A stretch of DNA of 64,000 bases from CADEDH01 sp039201605 (GTDB lineage Bacteria; Actinomycetota; Acidimicrobiia; Acidimicrobiales; SZUA-35). Shown piece by piece: positions 35,162-43,253 of the stretch. How positions within the stretch are numbered: position 1 is the stretch's first letter; each line of letters opens with the position of its first letter. The stretch is taken from assembly GCA_039201605.1 (NCBI GenBank), contig JBCCRO010000014.1:1-64000 (forward strand), given 5' to 3'. The position numbers and the translations under genes were made by a program. The notes under the pieces are model-generated. The model was not told where the DNA came from and did no database searches. It saw only the letters and a list, made by a program, of their open reading frames with translations.

Positions 35162-35962
35162 ATGACCCAGCCAGACCCGTCCGAGATCCCCGTCATCGTG
35201 CTGTGCGGGGGCCAGGGAACCCGCATCCGTGAAGCGTCGGAGAAGCTGCCAAAGCCGCTGATCGAGGTCGGCAACCGGCCGATCCTGTGGCACATCATGA
35301 AGCTGTACGGAGCCCACGGGTACCGTCGCTTCATCCTGTGCCTCGGCTACAAGGCGTGGGACATCAAGCAGTACTTCCTGAACTACCAGAAGTTCACCTC
35401 GGACCTGACGGTGAACGTGGCCTCCGGGGAGCTGGGCTACCACAACCCGGAGACCCTCGACGACTGGGAGATCACCCTCGTCGACACCGGCATGGACACC
35501 GGTACCGGTGGCCGGGTGGCCCGGGTCGCCCACCTGATCGATACCGACTACTTCATGCTGACCTACGGCGACGGTCTGGGCCCGGTCGACCTCGGCGGTG
35601 AGCTTCGCACGCTGGCCGAGTCCGAGCTCTACGGCCTGGTCACCGGTGTGCACCCCACGTCTCGCTACGGCGAGCTCGGCGTGGCCGATGACGGCGTGGT
35701 GACCAACTTCGCCGAGAAGCCGGCCTCCGAGGGCTGGGTGTCCGGCGGCTTCTTCGCCTTCCGGCGGGAGTTCCTCGACTACCTGGTCGACGACGATCCG
35801 CTCCACTTCTTCGAGCACGCCCCGCTCCAGACCCTCACCGGTGAGAAGCGACTGGGCCTCTACCCCCACGACGGCTTCTGGATGGGGATGGACACCTACC
35901 GGGAGTACACGGCGCTAAACCAGATGTGGGCCGACGACGAGGCCCCCTGGAAGGTCTGGTAG
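35162..35962 (+). CDS. rfbF: Glucose-1-phosphate cytidylyltransferase
   Basis: Makes CDP-glucose from glucose-1-phosphate and CTP, the first step of CDP-deoxysugar pathways. It is 266 residues. The nucleotidyltransferase signature is VIVLCGGQGTRIREASEKLPKPLIEVGNRPILWH. Family-specific stretches include YFLNYQKFTSDLT, TGMDTGTGGRV and YGDGLG (metal site), and the end HDGFWMGMDTYREYTALNQMW. It pairs with rfbG at 40.2 kb, although four kilobases of other genes on the opposite strand separate them. No ribosome site is evident. Confidence 0.92.
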   Translation: MTQPDPSEIPVIVLCGGQGTRIREASEKLPKPLIEVGNRPILWHIMKLYGAHGYRRFILCLGYKAWDIKQYFLNYQKFTSDLTVNVASGELGYHNPETLDDWEITLVDTGMDTGTGGRVARVAHLIDTDYFMLTYGDGLGPVDLGGELRTLAESELYGLVTGVHPTSRYGELGVADDGVVTNFAEKPASEGWVSGGFFAFRREFLDYLVDDDPLHFFEHAPLQTLTGEKRLGLYPHDGFWMGMDTYREYTALNQMWADDEAPWKVW

Positions 35963-35980
35963 GCCCGCCGAGAGCCGACA

Positions 35981-36030
35981 GCCCCGGGCCGCTGCGCCAC
36001 CGGGGCGCAGCACGGCGCTCCCTGCGCCGT
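35981..36030 (+). terminator. Candidate terminator hairpins after rfbF
   Basis: Two GC-rich inverted repeats follow the rfbF stop: gccccgg 35981-35987 with 36000-36006 (12-nt loop), and acggcgc 36012-36018 with 36024-36030 (5-nt loop). Neither has a U tract. They lie between convergent rfbF and the sugar transferase. Confidence 0.35.
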
Positions 36031-36182
36031 AGCGGGTGAGGTGCACGGCTCGCGTCGGCCGCCGCACCCTTGGCACGCCGATGCACGGTGAGGCGGTATC
36101 GACCGCGAGCCGGACGTTCGTCGGCGGGTCCCGGGAGGTGTCGGCAGTGTCGGCTGCGCCCCTCCGACGTCGGCCCGGGGGC

Positions 36183-37808
36183 TCAGACGGAGTCTTTGTG
36201 GCCCATCTTGCGCAGCTCGACCGTCTGGGTGGCCGCGTCCTGGCCTTCGGCCTCGGCCATCCGGGCCCGTGACCGGTCCCGCAGGTCGATGACCACATCC
36301 TCTTCCAGATCCTCGAGGTCGGCCCGGCCCCGGGCCTTGGGAGCGACCGTGGTGGCGATGCCGTCGGTGCTGGCACCGGCGTTCCGGAAGGCCTTGAGCG
36401 GCAGCAGGAACAGTGAGATCACGACCTGCTCGACCGTGGCCAGCAGGATCCGGAAATCGAGGGACAGGGTCCAGTTCTCCACGTAGTGCAGATCGAGGCG
36501 GCGATAGGCGTTGAAGGCGGCGTTGGAGCGGGCCTCCACCTGCCACAGGCCGGTGATGCCGGGCCGCACGCCGAAGCGGTCGCGCAGCTCCTCGTCGAAG
36601 GCCGCCTCCTCCTCGGGCAGGGCGGGCCGTGGTCCGACCAGGCTCATGTGGCCCTTCAACACGTTGATCAGCTGTGGGAGCTCGTCGATCGAAGTCTCGC
36701 GGATGATGCGCCCGACCCGGGTGATGCGGGGGTCGTTCGACATCTTGAACAGCGGCCCGGTGCGCTCGTTGTCGGCCTCCATCTGGGCCTTGAGCGCATC
36801 GGCGTTGCGCACCATCGACCGGAACTTCAGCATGGAGAAGAACTGACCCCGGCGGCCGGCTCGGGGGGCGGCGTAGATGATCGGCCCGCGGTCCTCCAGC
36901 TTGATGAGGGCGGCGGTGGCCAACATCACCGGGCCGGCGAGGATGAGCAGCACGGATGCCCCGATGATGTCGACGGCCCGCTTGGCGAAGACGTGCGTAG
37001 GACGGACCGGGTTGCGCTCCATGACCACCAGCGGCTCGTGCGACAGCGACCGTACCGAGAAGCGCCCCTCACCCATGCGGCTGATGCCGGTGGACAGGTG
37101 CACGTCGTAGCCCGACTGGAAGAGCTCGGTCGTGATCTCCCGGAACTGGGTGCCCCGGAAGCCGGTGGCGGTGACGATGGCGCCGGAGGCCTCGTGCTGG
37201 TGCATGAGCTCGATCAAGCGGGTCGTCGGGCCCAACCAGTGCTCGGCCAGGCCGCACCGTTCGGCGACGGCGAGGTTGCCGATGACGCCGGCCACGTCGA
37301 AGCGGGCCTCGGGGTGATCGGTGATGAGCTCGACGAGGTCGCTGGCCTCTTCACCGGTGCCGACGACGACGACGGTCTCGGGGCGTGAGGCCTCCGGGAT
37401 CTCGGTGGCCAGGGTGCGGATCAGACCTCGGGCCAGCGTGCGCCCGGTGAAGACCAGGAACCAGCCCAGCAGGATCTCCCTGGCCCCGATGCTCCAGTCG
37501 GCGAAGGCGCCGACGACGGCCACGGCGGAGGCGCCGCCGAGCACGGCCATGAACACCCGGGAGATCTCGTCGGTGCGGGGGAGCGTCGGGCGCCCGGCGT
37601 ACAGCCCACGCCGCTCCATGATCAGCAGCGTGGTGATGGCGGCGATCACGGTGACGACGAGCGACCGCTCCGTCGACCGCTCGAACTCGAGGGTGATGTT
37701 GGTCAGCACCAGGGCAGTGCCCCATCCGGCGGTGACGACGACGGCGTCGAGGAGCAGCTGTGACAGATGTGGGCTCGGCGATCGCGTCAACACGCTTCTC
37801 TCTCCCAT
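36183..37808 (-). CDS. Polyprenyl-phosphate sugar-1-phosphate transferase (WbaP/CpsE/WcaJ type)
   Basis: Initiating enzyme that loads the first sugar phosphate onto undecaprenyl phosphate. It is 541 residues: about four N-terminal membrane helices, a Rossmann-like CoA-binding-type domain (ETVVVVGTGEEASDLVELI), a further hydrophobic segment (VDIIGASVLLILAGPVMLATAAL) and the C-terminal catalytic domain. The catalytic hallmarks are MLKFRSMVRNAD, TSIDELPQLINVLKGHMSLVGPRP and RPGITGLWQVEARSN. The ~60-residue C-terminal tail is charged. It is one of two initiating transferases in this locus, next to a Wzc-like gene on the same strand. Confidence 0.9.
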   Translation of the reverse strand: MGERSVLTRSPSPHLSQLLLDAVVVTAGWGTALVLTNITLEFERSTERSLVVTVIAAITTLLIMERRGLYAGRPTLPRTDEISRVFMAVLGGASAVAVVGAFADWSIGAREILLGWFLVFTGRTLARGLIRTLATEIPEASRPETVVVVGTGEEASDLVELITDHPEARFDVAGVIGNLAVAERCGLAEHWLGPTTRLIELMHQHEASGAIVTATGFRGTQFREITTELFQSGYDVHLSTGISRMGEGRFSVRSLSHEPLVVMERNPVRPTHVFAKRAVDIIGASVLLILAGPVMLATAALIKLEDRGPIIYAAPRAGRRGQFFSMLKFRSMVRNADALKAQMEADNERTGPLFKMSNDPRITRVGRIIRETSIDELPQLINVLKGHMSLVGPRPALPEEEAAFDEELRDRFGVRPGITGLWQVEARSNAAFNAYRRLDLHYVENWTLSLDFRILLATVEQVVISLFLLPLKAFRNAGASTDGIATTVAPKARGRADLEDLEEDVVIDLRDRSRARMAEAEGQDAATQTVELRKMGHKDSV

Positions 37809-37987
37809 CGGCCCGCTGTCCGCCCCTCATCCCTCGTATTCGACTGACTGCCCCGAGGACCCATTTCTACCATGTCGTCGGGGCCGCCCTTGGTTGCTTC
37901 GACGCAGTTGAGGGAATCTGCCCAACCACTGCCATCGGCTGTCGTCTAGTTGCTTTTGCAAGAACTGGACGCGTTTTGAAGCACTAA

Positions 37988-39883
37988 TCAGCCGAGGGTG
38001 GACGTCGAATCGTCGTCCTGGATGAGGCGACGTGTCGATTTCCTGGTCGAGCCGTACCCGACACTGGTTTTCGCACCACCGTTCGAGCTCTCCTTGGGCT
38101 GGTCGCGGACGTCGACCGTGATCGACCCGGACCCGGACCCCGAGGGGGTGTCGGTCGGCTGCCGGATCGCCTGCTTGGTCGGCTGGCGTCGGGTCGGGGC
38201 CGCCGTGGTCGTCGTCCGACCCGACGACGCCGAGGGCGCACGCTTGAGGAGGCGCCGACGGTTCGGCGACTCGGAGTCGGGCCCGTAGCTCTCGTAGAGG
38301 CTCGACGACTTGCCGCCGACCAGGCACAGCCCGATCACGTCTGCCCCGACACCCCGGAGATCCTCCAGGGTCTCGGTCAGCTGATCCCGTCGGGTGCTGC
38401 CCGCCTTCACCGCAACCACCACGGCGTCGACCTGGCGACCGATCGAGGGGGCGTCGGACACCGGCAGCACGGGCGGGGCGTCCAGCACGACCAGGTCGGC
38501 CTGGGCCTCGATGTTGCGGATCAGCGAGGTGAACGCCGGGGAGGCCACGAAGTCGGCCGGGCTCGGGGGCTCGGTGCCGGTGGGGATCACGATCAGGTTC
38601 CGACTGCCGTGCTCGTCGACCCGGAGCGCCAACTGCTTGAGCGGGATGTCCGACAGGAGGTTGTCCGAGATGCCGGGCTTGGGTGGGCAGTTGAACACCT
38701 CGTGGATGCGGGGCCGGCGGAAGTCGACGTCGACCAGCGCCACCCGGTGGTCGACGGCGCTCATGGCCCAGGCCAGGTTGATCGAGAGCGTGGTCTTGCC
38801 CTCCGACTGGTTGGCGCTGGTGATCAGCAACGAGTTGATCTCCCGACCCAGGAGGGCGAACTCGAGGGCGGTGCGCACCTTCTGATAGCCCTCGGCCACC
38901 GGTGTGCCGACATGGCGCATCGTGGCCAGCGGCAGCTCGTGTTCGGGGAAGGCCTTGCCCGGCGCCGGGATCACGCCCAGCACCGGCAGCCCGAAGGGGG
39001 CGAGGTCCTCGGTGGTCTTGATCGTGCGGTCGAGGCTCTCGACCACGATGGCGGCGGCCACGCCGGCCATGAGGCCGACGAAGGTGGCGAGCACCAGGTT
39101 GCGGCCGAGCGAGCCGTTGGTCGGTTCCAGCGGGCTGGCCGCCACCTGCACCACCCGGGCGGTCCCGGTGGCGGCCAGGCGCCGGTTGAGTTCCAGCTGG
39201 GTGATGTTCTCGGCCACGGCCTCGATACGGGTGTCGAGCAGGTTGAACTCGGTGCTCAGCTCGGTGTTCAGGCGATCGAGCTGGGTCTGGAGCTGGGCCT
39301 GACGCTCGGGCGTGACGGCGGCCACCAGCTGATCCTCGAGCTCGTCGATCGGCAGGCGAAGGGCGCGACGTTCGGCCCGGAGGTCGGCCAGGTCGGCTTC
39401 GAACACGACGATCGCCTCGGCGATCGAGTCGGTCGCCTCCCGGCGCTTGTACTCGACGTACACCTCGGCCCAGGTGTTGGCGTAGAGGGCGGCGGCATCG
39501 GCGTCGGCGGCGGTCGCAGTGAAGCGGAGCGAGTCCGATTCGTCGTCGGCCGTGATGTCGATGTCGGGCTCCACCGCCAACTGGGCTTCGACGTCGCCTC
39601 GCACGGCGTCGCTCTGGGCCAGGTTGACCTCGTTCGACAGCTCGCGATCGGCGGTCCGGGCGTTGTCGAAGAGGGGGTCGTTGATCGCCTCCTGGGCCGC
39701 GGAGTTGCCCAGGCTGACGTGGGCGGTGGCGGCGAAGGACTCGGTCCGGGCCACGGTCACCACGATGGCGAGCAGCATCACCGCCCCCGTGGTCAGCGCC
39801 ACCCAGGGCCACCGGCGTCGAAGGATCTGCAGGTAGTCGCTCAGCTGGAGCTCGTCGTCGAGGGTCGGTTCTCGGCCGGTCAT
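37988..39883 (-). CDS. Wzc-like polysaccharide co-polymerase/BY-kinase with intact P-loop
   Basis: 631 residues from ATG 39883 (a TTG four codons upstream is possible). It has a Wzz domain with membrane helices near 25-45 and 265-285, and predicted coiled coil between. The cytosolic ATPase carries LITSANQSEGKTTLSINLAWAM (Walker A), VALVDVDFRRPRI (A') and LVVLDAPPVLPVSD (Walker B). The tail has a few tyrosines (SSLYESYGPD), then a long Ser/Thr/Arg-rich disordered stretch of about 90 residues instead of a dense Tyr cluster. It likely controls polysaccharide chain length and export with the sugar transferase downstream. Confidence 0.87.
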   Translation of the reverse strand: MTGREPTLDDELQLSDYLQILRRRWPWVALTTGAVMLLAIVVTVARTESFAATAHVSLGNSAAQEAINDPLFDNARTADRELSNEVNLAQSDAVRGDVEAQLAVEPDIDITADDESDSLRFTATAADADAAALYANTWAEVYVEYKRREATDSIAEAIVVFEADLADLRAERRALRLPIDELEDQLVAAVTPERQAQLQTQLDRLNTELSTEFNLLDTRIEAVAENITQLELNRRLAATGTARVVQVAASPLEPTNGSLGRNLVLATFVGLMAGVAAAIVVESLDRTIKTTEDLAPFGLPVLGVIPAPGKAFPEHELPLATMRHVGTPVAEGYQKVRTALEFALLGREINSLLITSANQSEGKTTLSINLAWAMSAVDHRVALVDVDFRRPRIHEVFNCPPKPGISDNLLSDIPLKQLALRVDEHGSRNLIVIPTGTEPPSPADFVASPAFTSLIRNIEAQADLVVLDAPPVLPVSDAPSIGRQVDAVVVAVKAGSTRRDQLTETLEDLRGVGADVIGLCLVGGKSSSLYESYGPDSESPNRRRLLKRAPSASSGRTTTTAAPTRRQPTKQAIRQPTDTPSGSGSGSITVDVRDQPKESSNGGAKTSVGYGSTRKSTRRLIQDDDSTSTLG

Positions 39884-40245
39884 GGGTTGCCCCAAACCGG
39901 GCGCGTGAGGCTGCAGCGGTTGCCCATCGGACTACCTCGTTGTTGATTGCGGCGGGAAGTGGCGTCCGATCGCAAGCTGCGCCGACGCCAAACCCTCGGC
40001 GGTGGGCGGGACCACTCGTCAAGGGTGGAATCAGGTTAGTGCTCCCCGCTGCCGAACCCGGTTGGCTGGGAGTTCCACCCAGAGGCGGGGGAAGTTCCCC
40101 CACGACGCCCCACGGTCCGATGCGGTGGTTACCCTCGAACCCGACCGTCGCCGGCCGCTCCGGGCCCGCCAGTCGCTCAGTCCGTCGGGGGGCGTGTCGT
40201 GGTAGCAGTCCGTCCTGGACTGCCGTGCACCTCAGGAGTGTCGTC
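39884..40245. promoter_or_regulatory. Divergent control region between wzc-like and rfbG operons
   Basis: A 362-bp gap serving divergent operons. It holds a hyphenated palindrome gggggaa-g-ttccccc at 40087-40101 and, just before it, ctggg-N7-cccag at 40066-40082. AGGAG at 40234-40238 is the rfbG ribosome site. No clear -35/-10 pair could be assigned. The rfbG frame is open back to 39940, but nothing in it looks conserved. Confidence 0.4.
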
Positions 40246-41310
40246 ATGATCGATCCGGTTTTCTGGTCCCGGCAACGGGTGTTGGTCACCGGCCACACGG
40301 GATTCAAGGGCTCGTGGTTGGCCCTCTGGTTGCAGCAGATGGGGGCCGACGTGATCGGCTACGCCAAGAAGCCGGCCACCGACCCCGCCCTGTTCACCGC
40401 CGCCGCCGTCGAGACCGACGTCGCCACCCACTACGGCGACATCGTCGACGCCGACGCCCTCACCTCGCTGGTGGTCGACACCGAGCCCACCGTCATCCTC
40501 CACCTGGCGGCCCAGGCCATCGTCCGTCAGTCGTTCGACGATCCGGTCGAGACCTTCGCCACCAACGTCGTCGGCACCGCCGCCGTCCTCGACGCCGCCC
40601 GCCGGGCCCCCGGGCTGCGGGCGGTGGTCAGCGTCACCTCCGACAAGTGCTACGAGAACAACGAGTGGGTCTGGGGCTACCGGGAGAACGAACCGATGGG
40701 CGGCCACGATCCCTACTCGGCCAGCAAGGGCTGCGCCGAGCTGGTCACCTCGGCCATGCGCCGCTCGTACTTCGACGGCGAGGGGGCGGCCCTGGTGGCC
40801 AGCGCCCGCGCCGGCAACGTGGTCGGCGGCGGGGACTGGGCCGCCAACCGGCTGATCCCCGACATCATCCGGGCCTGGTCGGTCGGGGAGGAGGTCGTCA
40901 TCCGACGCCCCGAAGCCGTCCGTCCCTGGCAGCACGTGCTCGAACCCCTGGCCGGCTACCTGATGTTGGCCCAGAACCTGGCCGAGGGTCGCAACGACTT
41001 CGCCGACGGCTGGAACTTCGGGCCCGGCGACGCCGACACCCAACCGGTGGCCTGGATCGTGGAGCGCATGGCCGAGCGCTGGCAGGGCGACGCGCCGTGG
41101 CGGGTGGAGAGCGACGGCCCGCACGAGGCCACGCTGCTCCGCCTCGACTCGTCCAAGGCCCGGGGTCAGCTCGGCTGGCGGCCCACCCTCGACCTGCCGA
41201 CCGCCATCGACTGGATCGTCGACTGGTACTCCCGGTACTACCAGGGCGAGTCGGCCCGGGATCTCACCGTCGACCAGCTGTCGAGGTATCAGGGGCTGAT
41301 GACCGCATGA
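40246..41310 (+). CDS. rfbG: CDP-glucose 4,6-dehydratase
   Basis: NAD-dependent short-chain dehydratase that makes CDP-4-keto-6-deoxyglucose from CDP-glucose. It is 354 residues from ATG 40246 with AGGAG 7 bp upstream. The NAD loop is VLVTGHTGFKGSWLALWL, typical of RfbG rather than RmlB. VSVTSDKCYEN and the Y-x3-K pair in DPYSASKGCAELV form the active site, and SARAGNVVGGGDWAANRLIPD is family specific. It is coupled to the downstream epimerase by ATGA overlap, and is the partner of rfbF. Confidence 0.92.
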   Translation: MIDPVFWSRQRVLVTGHTGFKGSWLALWLQQMGADVIGYAKKPATDPALFTAAAVETDVATHYGDIVDADALTSLVVDTEPTVILHLAAQAIVRQSFDDPVETFATNVVGTAAVLDAARRAPGLRAVVSVTSDKCYENNEWVWGYRENEPMGGHDPYSASKGCAELVTSAMRRSYFDGEGAALVASARAGNVVGGGDWAANRLIPDIIRAWSVGEEVVIRRPEAVRPWQHVLEPLAGYLMLAQNLAEGRNDFADGWNFGPGDADTQPVAWIVERMAERWQGDAPWRVESDGPHEATLLRLDSSKARGQLGWRPTLDLPTAIDWIVDWYSRYYQGESARDLTVDQLSRYQGLMTA

Positions 41311-41870
41311 TTTTCACCGAGACACCGCTTGCAGGGGCCTGGACGATCGACGTCGACCCCATCTCCGATGAGCGTGGCTTCTTCGCCCGCTGGTACTGCA
41401 CCCGCGAGTTCGAGGAGCACGGCCTCGTGCCGGTCTCGGCCCAGGGGAACATGAGCTTCAACGCCGACCCCGGCACGCTGCGGGGCCTGCACCTGCAGCT
41501 GCCGCCCTACTGCGAGATCAAGCTGGTGCGGTGCGTGGCCGGCGCCGTGTACGACATGATCGTCGACACCCGGCGCGACTCGCCGACGCGGTGGCAGTCG
41601 TTCGGCGTCGAGCTGAGTGCCGAGAACCGGCGGGCGCTCTACGTCCCGGCCGGATTCGCCCACGGCTATCAAACCCTGACGCCGAATGCCGAAGTCATGT
41701 ATCAGGTCAGTGAATTTTACGCACCCGGTTATGAAGCGGGCCTTCGGTACGACGACCCTGACCTCGGTTTGGCGTGGCCCGTGGCGGTGGAGTCGGTTTC
41801 GGCAAAGGATGCCGCCTGGCCGTTGCTGGCCGACATCGACAAAGAAGCATTTGGGAGAAAGCCGACATGA
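41307..41870 (+). CDS. RfbC/RmlC-like 4-keto-6-deoxysugar 3,5-epimerase
   Basis: Cupin-fold epimerase, 187 residues. GFFARWYCTREFEEHGL, NMSFNADPGTLRGLHLQ, VRCVAGAVYDMIVDTRRDSPT and YVPAGFAHGYQTLTPNAEVMYQVSEFY follow the RmlC pattern, with the active-site His in RGLHLQ and Asp in IVDTR. Because it is translationally coupled after rfbG, its substrate is more likely a CDP-4-keto-6-deoxy-hexose than the dTDP-sugar of rhamnose synthesis; this is inference. Its stop overlaps the next gene (ATGA). Confidence 0.88.
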   Translation: MIFTETPLAGAWTIDVDPISDERGFFARWYCTREFEEHGLVPVSAQGNMSFNADPGTLRGLHLQLPPYCEIKLVRCVAGAVYDMIVDTRRDSPTRWQSFGVELSAENRRALYVPAGFAHGYQTLTPNAEVMYQVSEFYAPGYEAGLRYDDPDLGLAWPVAVESVSAKDAAWPLLADIDKEAFGRKPT

Positions 41871-43171
41871 TCATCATCGACCGGGCCCTCGAACAGCGGG
41901 AGGCCGAGGGTAAGCCCGTTCGCATCGCCGCGATCGGTGCCGGATTCATCGCCCGGGGCATGACGAATCGAATCGCCAAGCACACCAAGGGCATGGATCT
42001 GTCGGTCATCGTCAACCGGACGGCGGCCAACGCCATCCAGTGCTTCGCCGAGGCCGGCATCGACGATCCGATCGAGGTCAACACCCCGGCCGAACTGACC
42101 GCCGCCATCGAGGCCGGCCGTTTCGCCTACACCAGCGACCACAAGGTCGCCACCGAGTGCGACCTGATCGACTGCGTGATCGAGGGCACCGGCACCATCC
42201 ACTACGCCCTGCCCGTCGTGCTCGACTCGATCGCCGGCGGCAAGCACGTGGTGATGCTCAACGCCGAACTCGACGCCGTCGTCGGCCCCATCCTCAAGGT
42301 CAAGGCCGATGCCGCCGGCGTGGTCTACACCGGCTGCGACGGCGATCAGCCCGGCGTCGAGATGAACCTGCTCCGCTTCGTCGAGGGCATCGGGGCCACC
42401 CCGCTGGTCGCCGGCAACATCAAGGGCATGCTCGACCACTACCGGACTCCCGAGACCCAGGCCCGCTTCGCCGCCGAGTGGGGGGCGACGCCGGAGATGG
42501 TCACCAGCTTCGCCGACGGCACCAAGATCGCCTTCGAGCAGGCCGTGGTGGCCAATGCCACCGGCTTCACCGTCCTCCAGCGGGGCATGCTCGGGCCCGA
42601 CTTCGACGGCTTCATCGACGACGCCGTGAAGTTCTACGACATCGATCGCCTGGAGGAGCTGGGCGGCGTGGTCGACTACGTCGTCGGCACCCGGCCCAGC
42701 CCGGGGGTGTACGTCTTCGCCAAGCACGACGACCCCCACCAGCACATGTACTTCAAGTACGGGAAGCTCGGCGACGGCCCCCTCTACTCGTTCTACGTGC
42801 CCTACCACCTCTGTCACTTCGAGGTGCCGAACTCGGCGGCCCGGGCCGTGCTGTTCAACGACCCGACCATCGAGCCCACCTTCGGGCCCACGGTCGACGT
42901 CATCTCGATGGCCAAGACCCACCTCACGGCGGGCTCCACCCTCGACGGCCTCGGTGGGTTCCACACCTACGGCCTGTGCGAGGCTCACGACGTCACCCGG
43001 ACCGAGCGTCTGCTGCCGATCGGCATGGCCGAGGGGTGCGTCCTCAAGAACGACGTACCCAAGGATCAGGCTCTCACCTACGACGACGTCGTGGTGCCCG
43101 AGGGGCGGCTCCTGGAGCAGATCCGGGCCGAACAGGACGCCCACTTCCCGCTCCCCGTCGCCACCGTCTAG
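41867..43171 (+). CDS. NAD(P)-dependent oxidoreductase with C-terminal SAF domain (homoserine-dehydrogenase-like)
   Basis: 434 residues. The N-terminal Rossmann domain is VRIAAIGAGFIARGMTNRI. The middle is homoserine-dehydrogenase/DapB-like (EGTGTIHYALPVVLDSIAGGKHVVMLNAELD, CDGDQPGVEMNLLRF). The C-terminal part from about residue 350 has the SAF-like segment (LLPIGMAEGCVLKNDVPKDQALTYDDVVVPEG). Such proteins occur in sugar nucleotide clusters but I know no assigned reaction. Coupled by ATGA overlap to the 3,5-epimerase and rfbG, it probably modifies a CDP-keto-sugar. A weak GC hairpin (43184-43199) follows the stop. Confidence 0.8.
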   Translation: MIIIDRALEQREAEGKPVRIAAIGAGFIARGMTNRIAKHTKGMDLSVIVNRTAANAIQCFAEAGIDDPIEVNTPAELTAAIEAGRFAYTSDHKVATECDLIDCVIEGTGTIHYALPVVLDSIAGGKHVVMLNAELDAVVGPILKVKADAAGVVYTGCDGDQPGVEMNLLRFVEGIGATPLVAGNIKGMLDHYRTPETQARFAAEWGATPEMVTSFADGTKIAFEQAVVANATGFTVLQRGMLGPDFDGFIDDAVKFYDIDRLEELGGVVDYVVGTRPSPGVYVFAKHDDPHQHMYFKYGKLGDGPLYSFYVPYHLCHFEVPNSAARAVLFNDPTIEPTFGPTVDVISMAKTHLTAGSTLDGLGGFHTYGLCEAHDVTRTERLLPIGMAEGCVLKNDVPKDQALTYDDVVVPEGRLLEQIRAEQDAHFPLPVATV

Positions 43172-43183
43172 GGGCTCACGACC

Positions 43184-43199
43184 CGGGCCGAAGGGCCCG
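43184..43199 (+). terminator. Weak hairpin after the CDP-sugar operon
   Basis: cgggcc (43184-43189) and ggcccg (43194-43199) with a 4-nt loop gaag, 13 bp after the stop. There is no U tract, so its terminator role is tentative. Confidence 0.3.
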
Positions 43200-43253
43200 C
43201 ACCGACCCGGCGGTTTCTAAAGGGGCCCCGATCGCGCGTCGATTGCCAGGGGC

